Part shown: piece by piece, positions 1 through 7,721 of the stretch
Numbering within the stretch: position 1 is the stretch's first letter
Layout: each line of letters starts with the position of its first letter
Assembly: GCF_008086045.1 (NCBI RefSeq)
Contig: NZ_VSEY01000058.1
Location: 1 to 64,000, forward strand
Source of the DNA: Nonomuraea sp. PA05
GTDB lineage: Bacteria; Actinomycetota; Actinomycetes; Streptosporangiales; Streptosporangiaceae
Direction: 5' to 3'
Length of the DNA stretch: 64,000 nucleotides
Notes under the pieces: model-generated
Seen by the model: only the letters and a program-made list of their open reading frames with translations
Databases searched by the model: none
Told to the model about the DNA's origin: nothing
Program-made: the position numbers and the translations under genes

Positions 1-1
1 C

Positions 2-325
2 GAGATGGAGGTCTGGGCCATGGAGGCGTACGGGGCCGCGTACGCGCTGCAGGAGCTGCTCACCATCAAGTCCGACGACGTCATCGGCCGGGTCAAGGTC
101 TACGAGGCCATCGTCAAGGGCGAGAACATCCCCGAGCCGGGCATCCCCGAGTCCTTCAAGGTGCTCATCAAGGAGATGCAGTCGCTGTGCCTCAACGTCG
201 AGGTGCTCTCCAGCGACGGCATGTCCATCGAGATGCGCGACACCGACGAGGACGTCTTCCGCGCGGCCGAGGAACTCGGCATCGACCTGTCCCGGCGCGA
301 GCCGAGCAGCGTCGAGGAGATCTGA
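2..325 (+). CDS. rpoB: RNA polymerase beta subunit, C-terminal end (partial, 5' end outside window)
   Basis: The frame is open from the window edge and ends at TGA 323-325. It encodes the last ~107 residues of the RNA polymerase beta subunit: the conserved block EAYGAAYALQELLTIKSDD, then the KVYEAIVKGENIPEPGIPES segment and the QSLCLNVEVLS block seen at the end of actinobacterial RpoB. This part of beta packs against the beta' clamp. The odd point is the context. In actinomycetes rpoC normally follows rpoB within about 100 bp, but here a strong hairpin and then a protein kinase follow. That fits a second, stand-alone rpoB copy such as the one known in Nonomuraea. Family assignment is certain; paralog status is inferred. 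Confidence 0.95.
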   Translation, partial: EMEVWAMEAYGAAYALQELLTIKSDDVIGRVKVYEAIVKGENIPEPGIPESFKVLIKEMQSLCLNVEVLSSDGMSIEMRDTDEDVFRAAEELGIDLSRREPSSVEEI

Positions 326-337
326 CGCTCACCCCCT

Positions 338-373
338 GGTGCGGCGCCCGCGAAAGACGAAGGGCGCCGCACC
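338..373 (+). terminator. Hairpin terminator after rpoB
   Basis: A perfect 12-bp stem, GGTGCGGCGCCC (338-349) against GGGCGCCGCACC (362-373), with a 12-nt loop, starts 13 nt after the rpoB stop. There is no clean T-run, as is common in GC-rich actinomycetes. Its position suggests rpoB ends its transcript here rather than reading into the kinase gene. Confidence 0.7.
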
Positions 374-452
374 CGGACAGATCTTCGCTTACTGTGCATC
401 TTGGGGGAGCACTGCGGGAGAATGTCCCAGTGCATACGGGGGAAAGCGGAGG

Positions 453-1901
453 ATGACGTCGGGAATGAGCATGCAGACGTACGAGCATCTCGGCCCTTAC
501 CGGATGGTCAGGAAGATCGGCGAGGGCGGCATGGGGGTCGCCCACCTCGGTCTCGACGGCGCGGGCAGGGAAGTCGCGATCAAGGTGCTGCATCCGCACG
601 TCGCGGCCGACCTCAAGGCGCGCGATCGGCTCTTCCGCGAGGTGGAGACCATGCGCCGGGTGCGCAGCTCCTACGTCGCCGAGGTGCTCGACGCCGAGCT
701 GTCCGGCCCCCGGCCGTACGTGGTGACCAGGTTCGCGCCCGGCCGCACGCTGGAGGACACCGTCCTGACCGAGGGACCGCTGCCGCCGCACGAGGTCATC
801 AGGCTCGCGCAGGGGCTGTGCCAGGCGCTGGTCGACATCCACGCCGCCGGCGTGATCCACCGCGACCTCAAGCCGTCCAACGTCATGATGGTGAACGGCC
901 GGCCGCTGGTCATCGACTTCGGCATCGCGCACCTGGTGGACGCGGCCAGGCTGACGCAGAGCGGGATGTTCGTCGGCACGCCGGGCTACCTGGCGCCGGA
1001 GATCATCCGCGGCGCGCAGATCACCCAGGCGGCCGACGTGCACGCGCTGGCCTCCACGGTGTTCTTCGCCGCCACCGGGCTGCCGCCGTTCGGCACGGGA
1101 ACGTTCGAGGCGGTCTGCTTCAACACCATGGAGGGGCGCTCACAGATCGACAAGGCGCCGGTCTGGCTGCGCGACTGGCTGAGCCGGGCGCTGCAGGTCG
1201 ATCCGTCGGCCCGGCCCGGCGCGGGGGAGCTGCTGCGGATGGCGGGCGCGCTCGACCAGGCGGGCCGCGGGCCGCAGCCGGCGCGCGGCGGCCGTACGGC
1301 GATCATGAACACCGTCTCCGACCTGCTCCCGCCGGTCGAGTACGCCCGCGGCGGCTCGCCGCAGCCCGCGCCGACCGTGCACGCCGGCCAGCCGCGGGAG
1401 CGGCGGCCGATCGCGCCGCCGCGTCCCGCCGAGCCGTTCGAGCTGCGGCGCTTCGTCAAGAGCAGCGGCTTCGTCGGGGTGCTGGCGCTCGTGACGCTGA
1501 TGGCGCTGACCGTCGTCATGCCGGTCGTCGTGGGCCTGGTGGTGGCCGCGCTCTCGCTGGCGCTGCGCGCCGGTGACCACTACTTCGCCGAGGAGCGGCC
1601 GGAGCTGACCAGGGCCGCGCTGGTGGCGATGGGGCACCTGCTGCTGTCGCTGGCCTTCGGCATCGCGGCGGCGGGCCTGCTGCACCTGGCCGGACGTCTG
1701 AGCACCAGCCACGCCGAGTCGCTGGCCGCCGGATTCTTCACGCTCGGCCTGTTCGTGCTGCCGGGTGCGGGAGCGGTGCGCAGGGCCGCCTCCGGGGTCC
1801 TGAACCGGCTGCTGCCCGGCCACAGCGCGACCGTGGTGACGGTGGCCGTGATGGGGCCTATCGCGCTGACCTCGGTGATCATCGCGCTCGTGGGGCTGTA
1901 G
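453..1901 (+). CDS. Membrane-anchored Ser/Thr protein kinase (PknB-like catalytic domain, multi-pass C-terminus)
   Basis: A eukaryotic-type (Hanks) kinase of 482 residues. The ATP loop GEGGMG is at residues 23-28, the ATP-binding Lys44 in VAIK, the catalytic loop HRDLKPSN at 136-143 (Asp138), the Mg-binding DFG at 155-157, then GTPGYLAPE. All key residues are present, so it should be active. After a Pro-rich linker come about four hydrophobic segments (roughly 337-375, 395-415, 425-440 and 455-480) instead of one helix plus PASTA repeats, so there is no obvious outside sensor domain. Start: GGAGG at 448-452 touches ATG 453, too close to serve it; the in-frame ATG 465 (MSMQTYEHL) lies 12 nt away and may be the real start. 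The substrate is unknown. Confidence 0.88.
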   Translation: MTSGMSMQTYEHLGPYRMVRKIGEGGMGVAHLGLDGAGREVAIKVLHPHVAADLKARDRLFREVETMRRVRSSYVAEVLDAELSGPRPYVVTRFAPGRTLEDTVLTEGPLPPHEVIRLAQGLCQALVDIHAAGVIHRDLKPSNVMMVNGRPLVIDFGIAHLVDAARLTQSGMFVGTPGYLAPEIIRGAQITQAADVHALASTVFFAATGLPPFGTGTFEAVCFNTMEGRSQIDKAPVWLRDWLSRALQVDPSARPGAGELLRMAGALDQAGRGPQPARGGRTAIMNTVSDLLPPVEYARGGSPQPAPTVHAGQPRERRPIAPPRPAEPFELRRFVKSSGFVGVLALVTLMALTVVMPVVVGLVVAALSLALRAGDHYFAEERPELTRAALVAMGHLLLSLAFGIAAAGLLHLAGRLSTSHAESLAAGFFTLGLFVLPGAGAVRRAASGVLNRLLPGHSATVVTVAVMGPIALTSVIIALVGL

Positions 1902-1926
1902 CTCCAGGGCCGCAAGCCGGCCGCTT

Positions 1927-1974
1927 GCGGAGCGCAAAACTTGCGTTAGTCCGACGTAGGCGTTTGCGCTCCGC
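1927..1974. terminator. Long hairpin downstream of the kinase gene
   Basis: Perfect 12-bp arms GCGGAGCGCAAA (1927-1938) and TTTGCGCTCCGC (1963-1974) with a 24-nt loop begin 26 nt after the kinase stop. They could act as a terminator or as a protein site in the GH87 leader. The rest of the 235-bp gap up to 2136 is less GC-rich than its surroundings near 2040-2110 and probably holds the GH87 promoter; I see no clear -35/-10 pair. Confidence 0.45.
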
Positions 1975-2136
1975 CATGACCTGTTGTTCGCCCAGCTCCC
2001 GGGCGTCACCAGCGCGAAGATCCATCACATGCCGGGCTGGCGAAGTTATTTCTTTGCGCAATCTCGTCGAAATATTGCGGCTATCTGCTCGGCATCTTAT
2101 GGTTCGGCCATCCGCCTTACCCGGAGGGCCACCCCC

Positions 2137-5100
2137 ATGAGAGTTCTGTTAGCCGCCCTTACGTTAGTCATCGGATTCCTCGCCGCACCCCTCGCGCACG
2201 CCGCCGCCGACACCAACCTCGCCGCCGGCAAGACCGCGACCGCCAGCAGCTTCAACGACGTCTACCGCCCTGCCAACGTCACGGACGGCAACCAGGCCAC
2301 CTACTGGGAGTCGGCCAACAACGCCTTCCCGCAGTGGGTCCAGGTCGATCTGGGCGCGAGCGCGAGCGTCAGCAAGGTGGTGCTCAAGCTGCCCGCCGGC
2401 TGGCCGAGCCGCACCGAGACGCTGAGCGTGCAGGGCAGCACGAACGGCTCCGGCTTCACCACCCTGTCCGCCTCGGCCGCCCACTCCATCAGTCCGGCCG
2501 CCACCATCACCTTCCCCGCCGCCACCGCCCGCTACGTTCGCGTGCACGTCACCGCCAACTCGGGCTGGCCCGCCGGTCAGCTCTCCGAGGTCGAGGTGTG
2601 GGGAAGCGCTCCGGACAACCCCGGCGGCCCCGGCGCCAACCTGGCCCTCGGCAAGACGATGACCGAGTCGGGCCACACCCACACCTACGTGGCCGCCAAC
2701 GCCAACGACGACAACGTGGCCACCTACTGGGAGGGCGGCGCCTACCCGGCCACCCTCACCGCGCAGCTCGGCGCCGACGCCGACCTGACCGCCGTCACCG
2801 TCAAGCTCAACCCGGATCCGGTCTGGGGCCGCCGCACCCAGACCTTCCAGGTGCTCGGCCGCGCGCAGTCGGCCACGGCCTTCACCACGCTGGCGGCCCA
2901 GGCCACCCACACCTTCGACCCCGCCACCGGCAACAGCGTGACCGTCCCGGTCACCGGCAAGGCCGCCGACGTGCGGCTGCAGTTCACCGCCAACTCCGGC
3001 GCGCCCAGCGGCCAGGTCGCCGAGTTCCAGGTCTTCGGCACCCCCGCGCCCAACCCCGACCTCGTCGTCACCGGCCTCACCTGGACGCCCGCCTCGCCCA
3101 CCGCGACGAGCGCGATCACGATGTCGGCCACGGTGCGGAACGCGGGCAACGCCCCCTCCGCCGCCTCCTCGGTCGCCTTCCTCACGGGCGCCGCCCAGGC
3201 CGGCACCGCCGCCGTGGGCGCGCTGGCCGCCGGCGCCTCCACCACCGTGTCCACGAACATCGGGACCAGGCGGGCCGGTACGTACGAGGTCTCCGCCAAG
3301 GCCGACGCCGGCGGCGAGGTCGCCGAGCAGAACGAGGGCAACAACACCTACACCGCGCCCACCTCGCTGGTCGTCGCCGAAGCCCCCGGCCCCGACCTCC
3401 AGGTGCTGAGCATCAGCGCCACCCCGCCGAACCCCGCCGCCGGCGCGCGCGTCACGTTCACCGTGGCCGTCAGGAACCGCGGGACCGCCACCACCGGCGC
3501 GACCACCGTCACCCGGGTCGCGGTGGGCGGCACCACGCTCAACACCGACACCGCGCCGATCGCCGCGGGCGCGACGGCGAACGTGGCCGTCAGCGGCGGC
3601 TGGACCGCCACCAGCGGCGGCGCCACCATCGTCGCCACCGCCGACGCGACCGGCGTCGTCACCGAAACCGACGAGAGCAACAACACGCTCTCGCAGGCGA
3701 TCACCGTCGGCCGCGGCGCCTCGGTGCCGTACGTCGAGTACGAGGCCGAGTCCGCCGCCTACCAGGGCACCCTGCTCCAGGCGGACCCGCTGCGCACGTT
3801 CGGGCACACGAACTTCGCCACCGAGTCGTCCGGCAGGAAGTCGGTGCGCCTCGACGGCACCGGCCAGTACGTCGAGTTCACCTCCACCAGCCCCGCCAAC
3901 TCGATCGTGGTGCGCAACTCGATCCCGGACGCGCCGGGCGGCGGCGGCATCGACGCCACGATCAGCCTCTACATCGACGGCGCGTTCGCCCGCAAACTCA
4001 CCCTGTCCTCCAGGCACAGCTGGCTGTACGGCACCAGCGACGATCCGGAGGCGCTGACCAACACGCCGCAGGCCGACGCCAGGCGGCTGTTCGACGAGTC
4101 GCACGCGCTGCTGACGCGCTCGTACCCGGCGGGCACGAAGTTCCGGCTCCAGCGGGACGCCGGCGACAGTGCCGCCTTCTACATCATCGACCTGATCGAC
4201 CTGGAGGACGTCGCGCCCGCGGCGGCCAAGCCGGCCGCGTGCACCTCGATCACCGAGTACGGCGCCGTGCCCGGCGACGGCAACGACGACACCGCCGCCA
4301 TCCAGCGGGCCGTCACCGACGACCAGAACGGCGTCATCGACTGCGTGTGGATCCCGCCGGGCCAGTGGCGGCAGGAGAAGAAGATCCTCACCGACGACCC
4401 GCTGAACCGCGGCCCGTACAACCAGGTCGGCATCAGCGACGTCACGATCCGCGGAGCGGGCATGTGGCACTCCCAGCTCTACACCCTGACCGAGCCACAC
4501 CTGGCGACGGGCGGCATCAACCACCCGCACGAGGGCAACTTCGGCTTCGACATCGACGACAACGTGCAGATCTCCGACCTGGCCATCTTCGGCTCCGGCC
4601 GGATCCGCGGCGGCCCCGGCGGCGCGGAGGGCGGGGTCGGGCTGAACGGGCGGTTCGGCCAGAACACGAAGATCTCGAACGTCTGGATCGAGCACGCCAA
4701 CGTGGGCGTCTGGGTCGGCCGCGACTACGACAACATCCCCGAGCTGTGGGGGCCGGCCGACGGCCTGCAGTTCAGCGGCATGCGCGTCCGCAACACCTAC
4801 GCCGACGGCATCAACTTCAGCAACGGCACCCGCAACTCGCGCGTCTTCAACTCCTCCTTCCGCACGACGGGTGACGACTCGCTGGCCGTCTGGGCGAACC
4901 CGTACGTCAAGGACCCGTCGGTGGACATCGCCCACGACAACCAGTTCCTCAACAACACCGTGCAGCTCCCATGGCGGGCCAACGGCATCGCCGTCTACGG
5001 CGGTTACAACAACAGGATCGAGAACAACCTGATCTACGACACCATGAACTACCCGGGCATCATGCTCGCCACCGACCACAACCCGCTGCCGTTCTCCGGG

Positions 5101-5454
5101 CAGACGCTGATCGCCGGCAACGCGCTGTACCGGTGCGGCGGCGTCTTCTGGGGCGAGGCGCAGAAGTTCGGCGCCATCACGCTCTTCGCCCAGAACCGGG
5201 ACATCACCGGCGTCACCATCCGCGACACCGAGATCCACGACTCGACCTACGACGGCATCCAGTTCAAGGGCGGCGGCGGCAACATGCCGAACGTCGCCAT
5301 CACGAACGTGCGCATCGACAAGTCGAACAACGGCGCCGGCATCCTGGCCCAGGGCAGCGCCCGCGGCAGCGCGACGCTGACCGGTGTCACCATCACGAAC
5401 TCGGCCACCGGCGACATCGTCAGGGAACCGGGCTCGACCTTCGTGATCAACTAG
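2137..5454 (+). CDS. Secreted multidomain GH87 alpha-1,3-glucanase (mutanase/mycodextranase family)
   Basis: 1105 residues with a Sec signal peptide (MRVLLAALTLVIGFLAAPLAHA). Order: two discoidin (F5/8 C) domains (~26-160, ~168-305), two CARDB-type beta-sandwiches (~307-411, ~418-526), a CBM35/CBM6-like module (~530-690), and a right-handed beta-helix catalytic domain (~700-1105). In the helix, Asp890 (ADGINFSNG) is followed 23 and 24 residues later by Asp913-Asp914 (TTGDDSLA). From memory this matches the catalytic triad spacing of Paenibacillus GH87 alpha-1,3-glucanase, and discoidin-CBM-catalytic is the usual family order. The enzyme would cut alpha-1,3-glucan of fungal walls or dental-type mutan outside the cell. 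Start: GGAGGG (2123-2128) lies 8 nt before ATG. It converges on the serine hydrolase gene with an 8-bp overlap. Confidence 0.9.
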   Translation: MRVLLAALTLVIGFLAAPLAHAAADTNLAAGKTATASSFNDVYRPANVTDGNQATYWESANNAFPQWVQVDLGASASVSKVVLKLPAGWPSRTETLSVQGSTNGSGFTTLSASAAHSISPAATITFPAATARYVRVHVTANSGWPAGQLSEVEVWGSAPDNPGGPGANLALGKTMTESGHTHTYVAANANDDNVATYWEGGAYPATLTAQLGADADLTAVTVKLNPDPVWGRRTQTFQVLGRAQSATAFTTLAAQATHTFDPATGNSVTVPVTGKAADVRLQFTANSGAPSGQVAEFQVFGTPAPNPDLVVTGLTWTPASPTATSAITMSATVRNAGNAPSAASSVAFLTGAAQAGTAAVGALAAGASTTVSTNIGTRRAGTYEVSAKADAGGEVAEQNEGNNTYTAPTSLVVAEAPGPDLQVLSISATPPNPAAGARVTFTVAVRNRGTATTGATTVTRVAVGGTTLNTDTAPIAAGATANVAVSGGWTATSGGATIVATADATGVVTETDESNNTLSQAITVGRGASVPYVEYEAESAAYQGTLLQADPLRTFGHTNFATESSGRKSVRLDGTGQYVEFTSTSPANSIVVRNSIPDAPGGGGIDATISLYIDGAFARKLTLSSRHSWLYGTSDDPEALTNTPQADARRLFDESHALLTRSYPAGTKFRLQRDAGDSAAFYIIDLIDLEDVAPAAAKPAACTSITEYGAVPGDGNDDTAAIQRAVTDDQNGVIDCVWIPPGQWRQEKKILTDDPLNRGPYNQVGISDVTIRGAGMWHSQLYTLTEPHLATGGINHPHEGNFGFDIDDNVQISDLAIFGSGRIRGGPGGAEGGVGLNGRFGQNTKISNVWIEHANVGVWVGRDYDNIPELWGPADGLQFSGMRVRNTYADGINFSNGTRNSRVFNSSFRTTGDDSLAVWANPYVKDPSVDIAHDNQFLNNTVQLPWRANGIAVYGGYNNRIENNLIYDTMNYPGIMLATDHNPLPFSGQTLIAGNALYRCGGVFWGEAQKFGAITLFAQNRDITGVTIRDTEIHDSTYDGIQFKGGGGNMPNVAITNVRIDKSNNGAGILAQGSARGSATLTGVTITNSATGDIVREPGSTFVIN

Positions 5455-6469
5455 GGTCGGCGGCTCCGGGGCCCCGCGCCCCGGAGCCGCCGAACTGCGT
5501 CCCGTAGAGGTCGGTGAAGGTGGCCAGGAAGTCGTTCCAGTCGCCGTTGAGGTTGCTGACCAGGATCCGGCCGCCGTCGCGGTCGCCCATCGCGTACGTC
5601 ATGGAGCCCTGGATGTAACCGCCGCCGCCCCACAGCGTGACCCCGCACGGCAGCCGCTGGCAGTAGACGCCGAGCCCGTAGGCGGTGTCCGGCACCCAGC
5701 CGGCGCCGTCCGTCGGGACGGTGGTGAACATCTCCGCCTGCTGCTCGGGCGGCAGGAGGCGGCCCCGCAGCAGCTCGCCGAGGAAGCGGCGCAGGTCGGC
5801 GGCCGTCGAGACCATGCCGCCCGCGGCGCCAGCCCAGCTCAGGTCCGCGCCCGTCACGTCGTGGACCTCGGCGGGCCGGCCGGACTCGTCGGCCTTGGAG
5901 TAGTGCCGGGCGTGCGGCTCGCGCAGCGTGTTGTCAGCGCCCGGCAGGTACGTGCCCGCCAGGCCGAGCGGCCGGGCGACGCGGCGCTCGATCTCCCCGG
6001 CGATGGGGACGCCCGTCGCCTGCTCCACGATCATTCCCGCCAGCGTGTAGTTGACCTTGGAGTAGATGAAGCGCTTGCCGGGCTCCTCGGGGGCGGGCGG
6101 GGCCTGGCCGGGGAAGGCGTCGGGCAGGCCGCTGGTGTGGTTGAGCAACTGCCTGATCGTGATCCTCGTGCTGTCGCCGCCGAGGTTCTCCTCCACGACG
6201 CCGGGCAGCCACCGCGCGACCGTGTCGTCCAGGCCGAGGCCGCCCTCGGCCGCCACCAGCAGGACCACCGTGCCGGCGAACGCCTTGGTGAAGCTGCCGA
6301 TGCGGAAGTGCTCGTCGAGGCGGCGCGCGCGGCGGGACGTCAGGTCGGCTACCCCCGCCGTGCCGCGCCACACCGGCGCGCCGTCGATCTCCAGCTCGGC
6401 GAGGACGCCGGGGCCGCCGCCGTCGGCGACTGCCCGGTCGAGCGCGTGCTGGAGCTGGGCATGGGACAT
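5447..6469 (-). CDS. Serine hydrolase of the beta-lactamase/DD-peptidase (S12) fold
   Basis: 340 residues, no signal peptide, so probably cytoplasmic. The nucleophile motif SxxK is clear (GSFTKAF, about residues 58-64). The second motif, normally YSN, reads YSK (RFIYSKVNYTLAG), and the third, normally HxG, reads WGG (TLWGGGGYIQGS). The fold and nucleophile are kept but two of three active-site motifs are changed, which argues for esterase or amidase activity rather than beta-lactamase or transpeptidase activity. Start: AGGAGG lies 4 nt before ATG. It sits downstream of a 47-bp palindrome that probably carries its promoter. The C-terminus is encoded by a terminator hairpin shared with GH87. 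Confidence 0.82.
   Translation of the reverse strand: MSHAQLQHALDRAVADGGGPGVLAELEIDGAPVWRGTAGVADLTSRRARRLDEHFRIGSFTKAFAGTVVLLVAAEGGLGLDDTVARWLPGVVEENLGGDSTRITIRQLLNHTSGLPDAFPGQAPPAPEEPGKRFIYSKVNYTLAGMIVEQATGVPIAGEIERRVARPLGLAGTYLPGADNTLREPHARHYSKADESGRPAEVHDVTGADLSWAGAAGGMVSTAADLRRFLGELLRGRLLPPEQQAEMFTTVPTDGAGWVPDTAYGLGVYCQRLPCGVTLWGGGGYIQGSMTYAMGDRDGGRILVSNLNGDWNDFLATFTDLYGTQFGGSGARGPGAADPS
5459..5491. terminator. Bidirectional terminator hairpin inside the serine hydrolase 3' end
   Basis: Perfect 13-bp stem GGCGGCTCCGGGG (5459-5471) and CCCCGGAGCCGCC (5479-5491), 7-nt loop. It starts 5 nt after the GH87 stop but lies within the last codons of the convergent hydrolase, where it encodes the Gly/Ala-rich tail. 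Confidence 0.8.
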
Positions 6470-6495
6470 CGTTCCTCCTGGGCATGGGACGGTAT

Positions 6496-6542
6496 GAGCA
6501 ACCGTAGTTGACTAATTCGGAATTAGTCAACGCAAGTTGCTC
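6496..6542. promoter_or_regulatory. 47-bp two-tier palindrome: operator over the serine hydrolase promoter
   Basis: Inner arms GTTGACTAATTC (6507-6518) and GAATTAGTCAAC (6520-6531) are perfect around one central base. Outer arms GAGCAAC (6496-6502) and GTTGCTC (6536-6542) are also perfect and exactly symmetric about the same centre, separated by 4 mismatched bases. On the minus strand TTGACT (6530-6525) and TACGGT, 18 nt apart, could be -35 and -10 boxes for the serine hydrolase. A dimeric repressor (MarR or TetR type) bound here would block that promoter. It also abuts the stop codon of the AraC-type gene. Confidence 0.6.
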
Positions 6543-7500
6543 AACGCCCGGCGGCGCGGAACTTCGACGGCGGAACCCCCGCCCACGCCACGAACGCCTG
6601 ACGGAACGTCTCGGTCGAGGTGAAGCCGCAGCGCCGCGCGATGGCCGCCAGCGGCTCAGCCGTCCTGGACAGCAGGAGCGAGGCCACCTCCAGGCGCATG
6701 TCGCGGACCAGCCTGGACGGGCTCTTGCCCACGTGCTCGGCGAACAGCCGGTTCAGGTGCCGCTCGCTCACCCCGGCGAACGCGGCCAGCCGGGCCACGC
6801 CGAGATCGCCGTCCAGATGCAGGATCACGTGGTCGATGACCCGCCGCACCAGCGCCTGGTCCGAGCGCGGCAGGTTGGTGAACAGGCTGAGCTGCGTCTG
6901 CCCGCCCGGCCGCTGCAGGTACGTGACCATGCCCATGGCCACCCGCCGGGCGATCTCCGGCCCGTGGTCCTCCTCGATGAACGACAGCGTGAGGTCCAGG
7001 GACGCCGTGACCCCGCCCGAGGTCGAGACCTCACCGTCCCTGACGAAGATCGGAGACGGGTCCACATGCACCTTCGGGAAACTGGCGGCGAGGCGGGCGG
7101 CCTCGTACCAGTGCGTGGTGGCCCGGCGGTTGTCGAGCAGCCCGGCGGCGGCCAGCACGGTCGCGCCGGTGCACACCGACGCCACCCGCCGCGACAGCCC
7201 GGCCAGCCGCATGACCTGGCCGACCAGCCGGGGGTTGGCCGCGGCGGTCTCGTGCCCCTGCCCGCCCGAGACGACCAGCGTGTCGATCGGGCCGTCCACC
7301 TCGTCGATGCGGCCCTGCCCGCGCAGCTCCAGCCCCGAGTCGCAGCGCACCGGCCGGCCCAGCGGGGTCACCAGCCGCACCTCGTACGCCGGGCTCGCAC
7401 CCAGCCGGTTCGCGTAGTCGAACCCGGACGTCACCGACGCGACGTCGACGAGCTCGATGCCGTCGTAGGCGACCATGACGATCAGCGGCGTCACCACCAT
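6541..7500 (-). CDS. AraC-family regulator with DJ-1/PfpI (GATase1-like) N-terminal domain
   Basis: 319 residues. The N-terminal ~180 residues are a class I glutamine amidotransferase-like fold (VMVAYDGIELVDVAS start, VCTGATVLAAAGLL nucleophile-elbow-like segment with Cys); the C-terminal ~110 residues hold two helix-turn-helix motifs of the AraC type (LAAFAGVSERHLNRLFAEH and IARRCGFTSTETFRQAF). Such GATase1-AraC proteins (CdhR/ArgR-like) activate genes in response to small nitrogenous ligands; the ligand here is unknown. I chose ATG 7500 because homologous sequence starts there; upstream codons encode repeated non-protein-like sequence. Two direct repeats in the gap to the divergent membrane protein gene may be its binding sites. 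Confidence 0.88.
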   Translation of the reverse strand: MVVTPLIVMVAYDGIELVDVASVTSGFDYANRLGASPAYEVRLVTPLGRPVRCDSGLELRGQGRIDEVDGPIDTLVVSGGQGHETAAANPRLVGQVMRLAGLSRRVASVCTGATVLAAAGLLDNRRATTHWYEAARLAASFPKVHVDPSPIFVRDGEVSTSGGVTASLDLTLSFIEEDHGPEIARRVAMGMVTYLQRPGGQTQLSLFTNLPRSDQALVRRVIDHVILHLDGDLGVARLAAFAGVSERHLNRLFAEHVGKSPSRLVRDMRLEVASLLLSRTAEPLAAIARRCGFTSTETFRQAFVAWAGVPPSKFRAAGR

Positions 7501-7525
7501 GGCTCCACGGTAAGGCTCCTCGCGG

Positions 7526-7605
7526 GGCGAACCGCGCCGTACGGACAAGATCCCCGAAGGCTCTCCCGAAGGCGAACCGAGTCGCACGGACAGGATCCCC
7601 AGCGG
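7526..7605. repeat. Two 35-bp direct repeats, 45 bp apart, in the divergent promoter region
   Basis: Units at 7526-7560 and 7571-7605 both begin GGCGAACCG, share CGGACA and GATCCCC, and differ at a handful of positions. A 45-bp spacing is a little over four helical turns. They lie between the AraC-type gene (minus) and the membrane protein gene (plus), where direct-repeat AraC half-sites are expected. Binding is inferred. Confidence 0.5.
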
Positions 7606-7721
7606 AACGGACGAGCCGACCGCCGTTCCGGCCGGCTCCCCGCGCCGGGCGCCGATGCTGCTGGCATGCCCGCGCACCGGACGTCCCGGCGCGCGCCGTA
7701 CAGGAACAGGAGGTGATCACG

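Noticed and set aside
2164..5238. Long open frame antisense to the GH87 gene (~1000 codons)
   Set aside because: Gly/Val/Arg-rich composition from GC-rich third positions, no domain; shadow of the sense gene.
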